64,000 nt of DNA from Flavobacterium sp. Root901. GTDB taxonomy: Bacteria > Bacteroidota > Bacteroidia > Flavobacteriales > Flavobacteriaceae. Made by a program: the position numbers and the translations under genes. The stretch is taken from assembly GCF_001429765.1 (NCBI RefSeq), contig NZ_LMJB01000005.1:188549-252548 (forward strand), written 5' to 3'. Below are positions 16,783 through 25,210 of the stretch, in pieces. The notes below the pieces were generated by a model. It did not search any database. It was not told the origin of the DNA and was given only the letters and a program-made list of their open reading frames with translations. Each line of letters opens with the position of its first letter. The stretch's first letter is position 1.

Positions 16783-17670
16783 TTATCTTCCCATTGGCGG
16801 CGGTCCTCCGGCACGACCTCGGTTCATTTCTCTAAATTCTTCCATTTTTTTAATTACCGTTGCGTCGTATTCTTTTTGAGAAATTACTTTCCCTTTTTTA
16901 GATGGTTTTATCTCGGTTTTTTCTTTGGCATTCAACACAATTTTAGAACACAAAATCACGGTTTTCCCATCATTTACTTCTAAAATTAATCCCGGTAATC
17001 CCCAATAGTTTTCCGGCCCCTGATTGATCGGAATTTCTGGTGTATACCATGCCGTAACTACAATTTCTTTTGGTATTTCAAAATTATCTTCAAAATTGGT
17101 TTTGGTATCTCCGGATGTCTTTTTGGTCTCATCCTTTTTATCGTCGTTGTTTTTTGGCCTGAAATTTCTAAAATCGGTTTTGCTGGCTTCTTTTACTGCC
17201 GTTGCTTTAAAACAATTATATCCGCCAATTTGCTTGGTTTCCTGTTCCAGTTTCCAGTTCAATTTTGGGAGAGAATCAACAACCAAAAATTCTTTTCCCA
17301 TAAATTCTTTATCAACAGTATAGGTTTTACTTTTTACATCCTTATAAAAAGTTCCGCCGCCGCCCATAAATGAATTCATCATGATTCGCATTCCTCCTGC
17401 CTGCTGTCCAGGGGCTTCGAGTTTTTCTTCTTCTTTATAAATTGAAGCTGTTTTATCAAAATTTAATATGAAAGTTTTCTCCAGGATTTGTTTCATGCGT
17501 TCTTCAATATTTTTCTGCATTTCCGGCGTAATATCTCTGTTTCCGGCTCTTATTCCATCAAATTTTGGAGCTTGTGTTTTCGATTCATAAACAGCCATTC
17601 CCTGAAAATCTTTTTGTGCCTGAATCTGGCCAAAAGCAAGAATAAAAAATAAATATGATAGTTTTTTCAT
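16783..17670 (-). CDS. GLPGLI family secreted protein
   Basis: 295 residues with a signal peptide (MKKLSYLFFILAFGQIQA) and the eponymous motif WGLPGLILEVNDGK near residue 225, which defines this Bacteroidetes family of unknown function. Other family-like parts are an early beta-strand region (MAVYESKTQAPK) and the domain around YNCFKATAV. The C-terminus is basic and Gly/Pro-rich (RGRAGGPPPMGR). It is the first gene of a probable two-gene unit with the beta-barrel protein downstream and most likely works with it at the outer membrane (inference from context). Confidence 0.92.
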   Translation of the reverse strand: MKKLSYLFFILAFGQIQAQKDFQGMAVYESKTQAPKFDGIRAGNRDITPEMQKNIEERMKQILEKTFILNFDKTASIYKEEEKLEAPGQQAGGMRIMMNSFMGGGGTFYKDVKSKTYTVDKEFMGKEFLVVDSLPKLNWKLEQETKQIGGYNCFKATAVKEASKTDFRNFRPKNNDDKKDETKKTSGDTKTNFEDNFEIPKEIVVTAWYTPEIPINQGPENYWGLPGLILEVNDGKTVILCSKIVLNAKEKTEIKPSKKGKVISQKEYDATVIKKMEEFREMNRGRAGGPPPMGR

Positions 17671-17900
17671 TTGTTTTTATTTAAAAGTGGTTAAGTCAAG
17701 TTAAACTTACATTCAAATTTATTACTAATTTTAAAATCCTGAAAGTTAAATATATCAATGCCAAAATGGTATCGACAAAATCGCTTCTTTGTAAGACTAT
17801 TGTAATTTACAAGATTTAAACCTAAAAATCTGTCAAAACTCTAATTTTAAGATATTCTTTAATGCAGTTTTTGTATTTTGGCTTATTGAAATATAACGTT

Positions 17901-18704
17901 ATGAGTAAAACAATACGCCAAACTTTATTAATGCTTTTTATTGCGTGTTCGTTTTCGACATTTTTTGGACAGAACCAAACAATAAATCCTTCGGCGGTTT
18001 CAAAATTTAAAACTGATACCGACGAGTTTATTGGTTATGACTCTTTTGGATATTCTTATCAGATAAAAAACAATGTTTTTAGTAAAATTAAAGGAAGCGA
18101 AATCTTTGAATACAAAAATGTTTCTTTAGGAAATATTACCAAAGTTGATATTCAGAATCCGCTTAAAATTGTTTTATTCTATGAAGATTTTAACAACGTT
18201 ATTTTATTGGATAATCAATTGAATAAAATGACCGAAATTAATTTTTCACAAAATACGATTCCTATCGTTGTCAGTGCAATTGGAATGTCAACTCAAAATC
18301 AGCTTTGGATTTTTAATACGCTGAATCAGCAAATAGGTCTTTTTGATTATTTAAAAAATGAGTATAAAACGGTTTCTATTCCATTCACCGAAAGCATAAA
18401 ATATTACCAAACCGACTTTAATACTTTTTATTGGATTGATAAAAAAAACAATTGGTTTTCGTGTGATATTTTCGGAAAAATTTCCAGTTTGGGAAATGTT
18501 CCTGATTTTGATAAAATTGAAATAATTTCGCCTGAAAAATTGATTTTCAGTAAAGCTAACTCATTGTATTTGAGAGAAAATACCAACACAATTTATGAAA
18601 TTGAAGTTTTAGAAAAAACGTTTGACAAATTCTATTACAAAGACCAAATTTTATCTATTTTTACAAAGAAAGAAATTGTAAATTATAAAATTGTAACACC
18701 GTAA
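17901..18704 (+). CDS. secreted protein of unknown function, possibly beta-propeller-like
   Basis: 267 residues with a signal peptide (MSKTIRQTLLMLFIACSFSTFFGQ). An upstream in-frame ATG at 17862 is rejected because the promoter-like TTTTTGTATTTTGG lies between it and 17901. The body has regularly spaced beta segments with SxxNQLWIFNTLNQQIGLFD and FYWIDKKNNWFSCDIFGK, which suggest propeller blades, but no family is recognised. The stop codon overlaps the start of the deoxynucleoside kinase gene by one base (TAATG), so the two are co-translated. This coupling is conserved-looking, but its meaning is unknown. Confidence 0.7.
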   Translation: MSKTIRQTLLMLFIACSFSTFFGQNQTINPSAVSKFKTDTDEFIGYDSFGYSYQIKNNVFSKIKGSEIFEYKNVSLGNITKVDIQNPLKIVLFYEDFNNVILLDNQLNKMTEINFSQNTIPIVVSAIGMSTQNQLWIFNTLNQQIGLFDYLKNEYKTVSIPFTESIKYYQTDFNTFYWIDKKNNWFSCDIFGKISSLGNVPDFDKIEIISPEKLIFSKANSLYLRENTNTIYEIEVLEKTFDKFYYKDQILSIFTKKEIVNYKIVTP

Positions 18705-19318
18705 TGCACATAGCAATAGCAGGAAATATAGGCGCAGGAAAAACAACATTAACTAAATTATTAGCGAAACATTTTAAATGGGAACCTCATTATGAAGATG
18801 TGGTCGATAATCCGTACTTAGACGATTTTTACCATCAAATGGAGCGCTGGTCGTTTAACTTACAAATTTATTTCCTGAACAGTCGTTTTCGTCAGGTTTT
18901 GCAAATTCGCGAAAGCGGTAAAAAAATCATTCAGGACAGAACGATTTATGAAGACGCCCATATCTTTGCTCCCAATTTATACGCTATGGGATTAATGACA
19001 AGCCGTGATTTTGAAAACTACACTTCTTTGTTTGAATTAATGGAATCTTTGGTTAAAGCACCTGATTTATTGATTTATTTAAGAAGTTCTATTCCCAATT
19101 TAGTGGGTCAGATTCACAAACGCGGACGCGAATACGAAAATTCAATTTCTATAGATTATTTAAGCCGTCTGAACGAAAGATATGAAGCCTGGATTCAAAC
19201 ATATACAAAAGGAAAACTATTAATTATTGATGTTGACAATATTAATTTTGTTGATAATCCGGAAGATTTAGGAAATATCATTAATAGAATTGATGCTGAA
19301 TTGAACGGTTTATTTTAA
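18704..19318 (+). CDS. deoxynucleoside kinase
   Basis: 204 residues of the dNK family, phosphorylating deoxynucleosides in nucleotide salvage. The P-loop is GNIGAGKTT (residues 7-15). The catalytic Glu comes in HYEDV (about 30-34), the substrate segment is RWSFNLQIYFLNSRF (about 49-63), the DRT motif is QDRTIYED (about 78-85), and the lid region is RGREYENSIS. It overlaps the secreted-protein gene by one base. Whether it prefers deoxyadenosine, deoxyguanosine or deoxycytidine cannot be told from the sequence. Confidence 0.93.
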   Translation: MHIAIAGNIGAGKTTLTKLLAKHFKWEPHYEDVVDNPYLDDFYHQMERWSFNLQIYFLNSRFRQVLQIRESGKKIIQDRTIYEDAHIFAPNLYAMGLMTSRDFENYTSLFELMESLVKAPDLLIYLRSSIPNLVGQIHKRGREYENSISIDYLSRLNERYEAWIQTYTKGKLLIIDVDNINFVDNPEDLGNIINRIDAELNGLF

Positions 19319-19349
19319 AACGCAGATTTCACAAATTTATACTAATATA

Positions 19350-19384
19350 AAAAAGCTTCTAAAATTTTTAGAGGCTTTTTTCTT
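19350..19384 (+). terminator. terminator after deoxynucleoside kinase
   Basis: AAGCTTCTAAA (19353-19363) pairs with TTTAGAGGCTT (19367-19377) with one mismatch, followed by a T run. Confidence 0.75.
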
Positions 19385-19441
19385 TTCTAAATGTTTTTTT
19401 ACAATTGTTTTATATCGTTAAATTTTATATAAGAAAATTAC

Positions 19442-19449
19442 TATATTTG
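19442..19449 (+). promoter_or_regulatory. promoter -7 element TATATTTG
   Basis: A perfect TAnnTTTG 18 bases before the ATG at 19468. It makes the longer in-frame start at 19405 unlikely. Confidence 0.5.
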
Positions 19450-19467
19450 AAATTCATTTATTACACA

Positions 19468-19953
19468 ATGACAATTGTTTCTTATCCTTTATCTAAAAAT
19501 GAAAAAAGAATTTTAAAAAAAATATTCTTAACACGAATTATTGCAGGAATATTACTTTTACCTCTTTTTAGTTTTCTCGTCTACGAATATATTAGCGATT
19601 TTTCATTTCATAATTTTGATGAATTACAGTTATTTGGTTCCCTACTCTTAATTTCTGTATTTTTTTTAATCTTTAAATATGTTATTCCTGGTTACATATA
19701 TTCTTATAAAAACATAAAAGCAAAAAATAAATATGTAGCATCGACTTTTATAATAGATTTTAAATTTAATAAATCTGTACGGCTTCCAGGATATTTTATT
19801 ACATTAGAAAACAATATCAAAATTGATACTACCCGAATTATTGTTCTTGAACCTACAGCATTCTCTTTTAAGGATATCTATAAAGGAATGCCAATAAGAA
19901 TTCATTTTTTGAATGATAACAAAACTGATATTATTAAAATTGAAAAGATTTAA
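19468..19953 (+). CDS. small two-helix membrane protein, paralogue A
   Basis: 161 residues starting MTIVSYPLSKNEKRILKKIF. Two hydrophobic helices (about residues 22-42 and 55-78) are followed by a basic linker (YKNIKAKNKYVAST) and a beta-rich C-terminal domain of about 75 residues. It is clearly related to the next gene: the same start (MTI, YPLS, E/K-rich), KYV(I/L)P, SYKN and the final (I/L)HxLxxNKTDI segments are shared. No family is recognised. A hairpin terminator lies between the two genes, so each seems to be its own unit. The body is very AT-rich. Confidence 0.65.
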   Translation: MTIVSYPLSKNEKRILKKIFLTRIIAGILLLPLFSFLVYEYISDFSFHNFDELQLFGSLLLISVFFLIFKYVIPGYIYSYKNIKAKNKYVASTFIIDFKFNKSVRLPGYFITLENNIKIDTTRIIVLEPTAFSFKDIYKGMPIRIHFLNDNKTDIIKIEKI

Positions 19954-19999
19954 TTTTTTTTGTAAAACAAATTTGTAAAACATTCAATTATAAAATAAA

Positions 20000-20032
20000 A
20001 ATGCCTCTAAAAGATTTTAGAGGCATTTTTTT
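20000..20032 (+). terminator. terminator after paralogue A
   Basis: Perfect stem AATGCCTCTAAAA (20000-20012) with TTTTAGAGGCATT (20015-20027) and a T run. The two-base gap means the central A/T pairs open into the loop. Confidence 0.8.
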
Positions 20033-20110
20033 AAAACTATATAGTTTAAAAAAACAAGTTTTTTTTTGTAAATAAAAAACTACATTTGTTGTGGCTTAAT
20101 TTTAAAATTA

Positions 20111-20611
20111 ATGACAATTATAACTTATCCTTTATCTGAAGAAGAACAAAAACTATTAAAAAAAATATTCAAATTTCGTTTATTTATTGGTGTATTTTTT
20201 ATGCTCCCTTTATTATATGCGGTATTTTTTATTTTTTTTAATGTCAGCAACAAGTTTTTGAATTCTGAATATGATGGAATGTCTTTTTTCGCTTTACTAT
20301 TTGCGATCATAATTGTCTTATTATTTTTTAAATATGTATTACCTTTTTACAAAAGATCATATAAAAATCTTGCAGAAAAAAATAAATTAGTAATCACAAC
20401 AAGAATTCTAAATGTAGAAAAAAGAACCACTACAAAAGGCATTCGATATATTATAACGACAGAATACAGAAAAATTGATAATTGGGCAATCTCAATTATT
20501 GACAATCAGCCTCCCTTTATTTTTTCAGATGTATCTGTTGGATCCTCTTTAGAAATTCATTGTTTGGAGCATAATAAAACAGACATTTTTAAGATTACAA
20601 AGTCCAGCTAA
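20111..20611 (+). CDS. small two-helix membrane protein, paralogue B
   Basis: 166 residues starting MTIITYPLSEEEQKLLKKIF. Two hydrophobic helices (about 23-46 and 58-80) come before the FKYVLPFYKRSYKNLAEKNK linker and a C-terminal beta-rich domain ending HCLEHNKTDIFKITKSS. A TACATTTG element (20081-20088) lies 22 bases upstream of the ATG. The match to the preceding gene across its length points to a tandem duplication. The short acidic/basic N-terminus before the first helix is kept in both. Function unknown. Confidence 0.65.
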   Translation: MTIITYPLSEEEQKLLKKIFKFRLFIGVFFMLPLLYAVFFIFFNVSNKFLNSEYDGMSFFALLFAIIIVLLFFKYVLPFYKRSYKNLAEKNKLVITTRILNVEKRTTTKGIRYIITTEYRKIDNWAISIIDNQPPFIFSDVSVGSSLEIHCLEHNKTDIFKITKSS

Positions 20612-20680
20612 CGAAAAATGAAGCGAATACTAAATAAAGAAAATTCTGGTTATTTTTTTTATTATTTTTGTAAAAAAATA

Positions 20681-20995
20681 ATGATCATAATAACTAGGAC
20701 AAGAATTTTTTTAATTGGTTTTACTTCATTTCTTTTATTAGTATTTTTTCCATTTGCAATTTATAGTAATGACTTCTTTACTAATAAATTGTTCCAAATG
20801 TTTTTTTGGACACCAACTTTTATTTATTTCCTTATTCAGTGTTACATATTTTATTTAGGAAAAAAAACAAACATTAAAAAAGTAAAGATAACTGCGCTAA
20901 TTAATTTAATTATTGCGTTTTTAATCTGTATTTCTTTTGTTCTTTTTTTTGCATTTGTAATGGCGTTAAATAGTGGATTGGGAAGAATTGGATAA
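20681..20995 (+). CDS. small multi-helix membrane protein
   Basis: 104 residues with three to four hydrophobic helices (for example IFLIGFTSFLLLVFFPFAIY and LINLIIAFLICISFVLFFAF) and little else. An in-frame ATG at 20618, six bases after the previous stop, would add 21 residues. The start at 20681 is preferred because TATTTTTG (20663-20670) resembles a promoter element. It may be expressed with the preceding gene. No family is recognised, and the low complexity makes the coding call moderately certain. Confidence 0.5.
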   Translation: MIIITRTRIFLIGFTSFLLLVFFPFAIYSNDFFTNKLFQMFFWTPTFIYFLIQCYIFYLGKKTNIKKVKITALINLIIAFLICISFVLFFAFVMALNSGLGRIG

Positions 20996-21032
20996 AATAA
21001 ACAATTTGAATTATATCCATTTTTAAAAATAT

Positions 21033-21060
21033 AAAGCCTTTAGATTACTCTAAAGGCTTT
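21033..21060. terminator. hairpin between convergent genes
   Basis: AAAGCCTTTAGA (21033-21044) pairs perfectly with TCTAAAGGCTTT (21049-21060). It lies between the plus-strand membrane-protein gene and the minus-strand hppA. Confidence 0.7.
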
Positions 21061-21136
21061 AACATACATTATTTGAGAAGACAATTTTTATAAATTATTT
21101 CTGCTTTTTTAGTTTTAAGCAACTTTATTGAAGTTA

Positions 21137-23662
21137 TTATTTTGCAGCTTCAACTTTTGCCAAAACTTCTTCTTCAGTTCCTTCATAAACTTCTGTGGTT
21201 GTTTTACCATTTTCTGTTTTGGTAACTGTTCCGGTCGTTTTTCCGTTGATGTTTTTAACTTCAACATTTACAGATTTTCTTTCGTAACCAGCATCCGTAT
21301 ATTTTCCATTTGCATCAAAATGAGCTAAACATCTGGCGGTTTCTTCTGTAGAACAGCCTTTTTCCTTACACATTTTAATACATTCTTCTTTTGTCATTCC
21401 AGACATATTACCGCATTTCGACATTCCTGCATGCATTTCTGTTTTTGCACAACAAGAAGCATTTCCTGCAATGTTGGATTCAGAATGCCCTTCTCCTAAA
21501 ATTGGCGCAATTACCAATCCGATTAAACAGGTTAATTTAATCAGGATGTTCATTGATGGTCCGGATGTATCTTTAAACGGATCTCCAACAGTATCTCCGG
21601 TTACAGCTGCTTTATGCGCATCAGAACCTTTATATGTCATTTCGCCATTGATCATAACTCCGGCTTCAAAAGATTTTTTAGCATTATCCCAAGCTCCTCC
21701 GGCATTGTTTTGGAAAACTGCCCAAAGAACTCCGGAAACTGTAACTCCTGCCATATATCCGCCTAACATTTCAGCAATTAGCTGGTTGTTATCTGAGTAA
21801 ACTAATTTTCCTAAAAGTACAATTGCGATCGGGAAACCAATCGTTAAAATTCCCGGAAGCATCATTTCGCGCAAAGCGGCCTTTGTAGAAATTTCCACGC
21901 ATTTTCCATATTCCGGTTTTCCGGTTCCTTCCATAATTCCCGGAATTTCTTTAAACTGGCGGCGAACTTCATACACCATATCCATTGCGGCTTTTCCAAC
22001 AGAATTCATCGCTAAAGCAGAGAAAACCACCGGAATCATTCCACCAACAAATAACATCGCCAAAACTGGTGCTTTAAAAATATTGATTCCGTCAATTCCT
22101 GTAAAGGTTACATAAGCTGCAAATAAAGCTAATGAAGTTAAAGCTGCAGATGCAATTGCAAATCCTTTTCCGGTTGCTGCAGTTGTATTTCCTACTGAAT
22201 CCAGAATATCGGTTCTTGTTCGAACTTCTTTTGGCAATTCGCTCATTTCTGCAATTCCTCCGGCATTGTCAGAAATTGGTCCAAATGCGTCAATTGCCAA
22301 CTGCATTGCAGTTGTTGCCATCATTGCTGAAGCTGCAAGCGCTACGCCGTAAAATCCTGCTAAAGCATAGGAAATCCAGATTGCCACAGCAAATAATAAT
22401 ACGGTTGGGAAAGTCGAAATCATTCCCGTTGCTAATCCTGCAATAACGTTTGTTCCTGCTCCTGTAGATGATTTCTGAACAATTGCCATAACAGGTTTTG
22501 TTCCTAATCCTGTATAATATTCTGTTACTGATGAAATAGCGCCTCCAACAACTAATCCTACTAAGGTGGCGTAGAACACACGCATTGAGGATATTGCTTT
22601 AGATCCTTCACCAAAGAAAGTCATCTGCATTGTTTCCGGCAGCATATGCTGTACCAAAAAGAAACAAGCAATGGCAGTTAAAACAATAGAAACCCAGTTT
22701 CCTATATTTAAAGCTTTTTGTACCTGTGCTTCTTTTGCATTATCATCTGTAATTTTCACTAAAGTCGTCCCGATAATAGAAAACAGAATTCCGAAACCAG
22801 CAATGGCCATTGGAAGTAAAATTGGACCAATTCCGCCAAAAGCATCGTTGATACTTCCGCCCATATCTTTTATAACATAATTTCCCAGAACCATTGCAGC
22901 TAAAACAGTTGCGACATAAGATCCAAATAAATCAGCACCCATACCGGCAACATCTCCAACATTGTCCCCAACGTTATCTGCAATTGTAGCAGGATTACGC
23001 GGATCATCTTCCGGGATTCCGGCTTCTACTTTACCCACTAAGTCAGCACCAACGTCTGCTGCTTTTGTGTAAATTCCGCCTCCAACTCTGGCAAACAACG
23101 CAATAGATTCTGCTCCCAGTGAAAATCCAGCCAGCGTTTCTAAAACAACCGTCATTGTTTCAGTATCTTTCCAGACTCCGTCAGAAAATAAATTAAAGAA
23201 AATTATGAAAAAGGCAGTTAATCCAAGAACTGCTAAACCGGCAACTCCTAAACCCATTACGGTTCCGCCTCCAAAAGAAACTTTTAATGCCTGCGGTAAA
23301 CTTGTACGCGCAGCCTGTGTTGTTCTAACGTTTGTTTTGGTTGCGATTTTCATACCTATATTACCTGCATAAGCTGAAAATAATGCGCCAAATATAAATG
23401 CAATTACGATTAATAAATGTGTTTTTACACCCGGAATAAAAGTAATTCCTGCCAAAGCTAAACTTGCAATAATAACAAAGATGGTTAATAGTTTATATTC
23501 GGCTTTTAAGAAGGCTAAGGCTCCTTCGTAGATGTAATCTGAAATCTCTTTCATTTTACCGTCTCCGGCGTCTTGTTTTAAAACCCAGGTCCTTTTTATT
23601 CCCATGAAAAGTAATCCTAAAACTGCCATGACAATTGGCAGGTAAATCATAAATGCATTCAT
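21137..23662 (-). CDS. hppA: membrane-bound ion-pumping pyrophosphatase with Cys-rich C-terminal tail
   Basis: Hydrolyses pyrophosphate and pumps Na+ or H+ across the inner membrane. 841 residues with the usual 16 hydrophobic helices to about residue 725. The substrate-site motifs DDPRNPATIADNVGDNVGDV and DAFGPISDNAGGIAEM are present. GNTTAATGKG, with Ala rather than Lys after GNTT, marks the K+-dependent subclass. The ion cannot be decided from sequence alone. Unusual is a hydrophilic tail of about 116 residues with seven Cys (SCCAKTE, SKCGN, EECIKMCKEKGC, ARCLAHFD) and a repetitive Thr/Glu/Lys end. In this family the C-terminus faces outward, so the tail should be periplasmic. The soluble pyrophosphatase gene lies upstream on the same strand, beyond a terminator. 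Confidence 0.95.
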   Translation of the reverse strand: MNAFMIYLPIVMAVLGLLFMGIKRTWVLKQDAGDGKMKEISDYIYEGALAFLKAEYKLLTIFVIIASLALAGITFIPGVKTHLLIVIAFIFGALFSAYAGNIGMKIATKTNVRTTQAARTSLPQALKVSFGGGTVMGLGVAGLAVLGLTAFFIIFFNLFSDGVWKDTETMTVVLETLAGFSLGAESIALFARVGGGIYTKAADVGADLVGKVEAGIPEDDPRNPATIADNVGDNVGDVAGMGADLFGSYVATVLAAMVLGNYVIKDMGGSINDAFGGIGPILLPMAIAGFGILFSIIGTTLVKITDDNAKEAQVQKALNIGNWVSIVLTAIACFFLVQHMLPETMQMTFFGEGSKAISSMRVFYATLVGLVVGGAISSVTEYYTGLGTKPVMAIVQKSSTGAGTNVIAGLATGMISTFPTVLLFAVAIWISYALAGFYGVALAASAMMATTAMQLAIDAFGPISDNAGGIAEMSELPKEVRTRTDILDSVGNTTAATGKGFAIASAALTSLALFAAYVTFTGIDGINIFKAPVLAMLFVGGMIPVVFSALAMNSVGKAAMDMVYEVRRQFKEIPGIMEGTGKPEYGKCVEISTKAALREMMLPGILTIGFPIAIVLLGKLVYSDNNQLIAEMLGGYMAGVTVSGVLWAVFQNNAGGAWDNAKKSFEAGVMINGEMTYKGSDAHKAAVTGDTVGDPFKDTSGPSMNILIKLTCLIGLVIAPILGEGHSESNIAGNASCCAKTEMHAGMSKCGNMSGMTKEECIKMCKEKGCSTEETARCLAHFDANGKYTDAGYERKSVNVEVKNINGKTTGTVTKTENGKTTTEVYEGTEEEVLAKVEAAK

Positions 23663-23717
23663 AATTATTAGTGGTTTTGGTTAATAGTCAACAATCTAAC
23701 TGAACGAATTTAAACAA

Positions 23718-23752
23718 AAAAGCAATACTCCTGACGGCAGTATTGCTTTTTT
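23718..23752 (-). terminator. terminator between ppa and hppA
   Basis: AGCAATACT (23721-23729) and AGTATTGCT (23739-23747) with A/T runs on both sides. It ends the ppa transcript, so hppA probably has its own promoter. Confidence 0.8.
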
Positions 23753-23773
23753 TATAATAGAATAAGGTTAAAA

Positions 23774-24304
23774 TTATTTAATACTAAATAATCCAGCCGG
23801 TTTATTTTCAATGTCATCAAAACGCTTTGTACACTCGGCAATAATTGCATAAGCTTCGTTTACGTCTCCCCATCCTTCAACATCTACTTTTTTGTTTTCA
23901 AGGTCTTTGTAAACCTGGAAGAAATGTTCGATTTCTTTTACTAAGTGAGGGTTAATATCTGAAAGATCGTTTAATGAATTCCAGATTGGGTCTGAAACTG
24001 GTACACAAATAATTTTTTCATCTGGTCCTTTATCGTCTGCCATGTGGAAAACACCAATTGGTTTTACTTCCATAACACATCCTGGAAAAGTTGGTTCGTT
24101 TACTAAAACCAATACATCTAGAGGGTCGCCGTCAAGGGCTAAAGTTTCAGGAATAAATCCGTAATCTGCAGGGTACATCATTGAAGAGAATAACATTCTG
24201 TCAAAACGCATTCTTTTGATTTCAAAATCGTACTCATATTTATTTCTGCTTCCTCTTGGTATTTCGATTAATACATCGAAAGTCGTTAATTTGTCTGCGG
24301 TCAT
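23774..24304 (-). CDS. ppa: soluble inorganic pyrophosphatase, family I
   Basis: Cytoplasmic Mg2+-dependent hydrolase of pyrophosphate, driving biosynthetic reactions. The 176-residue length fits bacterial family I enzymes. Visible active-site parts are EIPRGSRNKYEYD (Glu, Arg, Lys), YPADYGFIPETLALDGDPLDVLVL with the metal-binding Asp cluster, and a later DDKGPDEKI. It sits next to hppA, so one locus provides both an energy-conserving and a non-conserving pyrophosphatase. They are separated by a terminator. Confidence 0.97.
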   Translation of the reverse strand: MTADKLTTFDVLIEIPRGSRNKYEYDFEIKRMRFDRMLFSSMMYPADYGFIPETLALDGDPLDVLVLVNEPTFPGCVMEVKPIGVFHMADDKGPDEKIICVPVSDPIWNSLNDLSDINPHLVKEIEHFFQVYKDLENKKVDVEGWGDVNEAYAIIAECTKRFDDIENKPAGLFSIK

Positions 24305-24435
24305 TTCGTTTTTTATTATATCTATAATTTCGATTGCAAAAGTAACTCAAACAATCCTTTTTTACAATGAAAAAAGTACATTAATCTGTGTATTTGCACA
24401 TTAATTAATATACTTTTCTTTTATATAACAGACAG

Positions 24436-25035
24436 TTAATATGTGATTTTCCTATTTCGCTTATTTAGGTAATAATGCCAGAGCAAATATGTAGCGTAAG
24501 ATCGGTACGGACTCCATTGCTGTGCATGGATTTCCATTTCCTGTTTGTCATGAATATTCAGTAATTCTTTAATTGTATTTATGACTGCAATATCGCCTAA
24601 TGGAATTAAATCCGGTTCCTGCAGACAAAACATCAGATAGATGTCAATTGTCCAGTTTCCAATTCCTTTTAATTTGATTAATTCCTCCCGAACCTGCTTT
24701 GCCGGTTTCGAAGCCAAACTTTCAAGATCTAATTCTTTATTCAAAATCGCTTCTGCTAAAATTTTGATGTATTTTGTCTTTTGGCGGCTCACTCCTAAAC
24801 GCCTGAATTCTTCATCAGATAAAACAGCCATATTTTCCGGATCACAGGTTACAAAGGCTTTTATTTTTAAAAATGTGGCTTTCGCCGAATCAATAGAAAC
24901 TTGCTGTTCGAGAATTAGCAAAACCAGCGTTTCGAAACCCTGCGGCCGCTTTGGAATTGGCGGAAGCCCGTATTTTTCGATTATTTCGAGAAATATGGGA
25001 TTTTTAGCTGAAAGAAAATCAATGGCTTCCTGCAT
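24436..25035 (-). CDS. DNA-3-methyladenine glycosylase II-like HhH-GPD protein
   Basis: Base-excision repair enzyme removing alkylated purines. At 199 residues it holds only the HhH-GPD core, not the N-terminal domain of E. coli AlkA. The helix-hairpin-helix is LIKLKGIGNWTIDIYLMFCL, followed by the catalytic Asp in IPLGDIAV. There is no Cys cluster for an iron-sulfur centre, which argues against endonuclease III or MutY. The gene stands alone between ppa and the DUF5686 gene. Confidence 0.88.
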   Translation of the reverse strand: MQEAIDFLSAKNPIFLEIIEKYGLPPIPKRPQGFETLVLLILEQQVSIDSAKATFLKIKAFVTCDPENMAVLSDEEFRRLGVSRQKTKYIKILAEAILNKELDLESLASKPAKQVREELIKLKGIGNWTIDIYLMFCLQEPDLIPLGDIAVINTIKELLNIHDKQEMEIHAQQWSPYRSYATYLLWHYYLNKRNRKITY

Positions 25036-25107
25036 GATTTGAGTTTTAGTTTTCTCAAAAATAAATAAAATTATTAATTCTAATCACCTAATCATTTTCC
25101 TTAATCT

Positions 25108-25150
25108 TGTCATTTCGACGAAGGAGAAATATTGTGTTGAGGAAATTCAA
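25108..25150. repeat. interspersed intergenic sequence (gtcatttcgacgaaggagaa)
   Basis: A stretch of the kind often repeated between genes of flavobacteria, by my recollection of such genomes. Only one copy is in this window, so the call rests on general knowledge. Confidence 0.35.
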
Positions 25151-25157
25151 TTTAACA

Positions 25158-25192
25158 AAAAAGCCGCAAAGAAATAAACCTTTGCGACTTTG
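25158..25192 (-). terminator. terminator after the DUF5686 gene
   Basis: AGCCGCAAAG (25162-25171) pairs with CTTTGCGACT (25180-25189) with one G-U type mismatch. On the minus strand it is followed by TTTTTTG. Confidence 0.75.
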
Positions 25193-25210
25193 TTATTTGT
25201 CTCTTTGAAC

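Noticed and set aside
19405..19467. Longer start of the first small membrane protein
   Set aside because: A TATATTTG promoter element lies downstream of it, and the paralogue begins at the equivalent of 19468.
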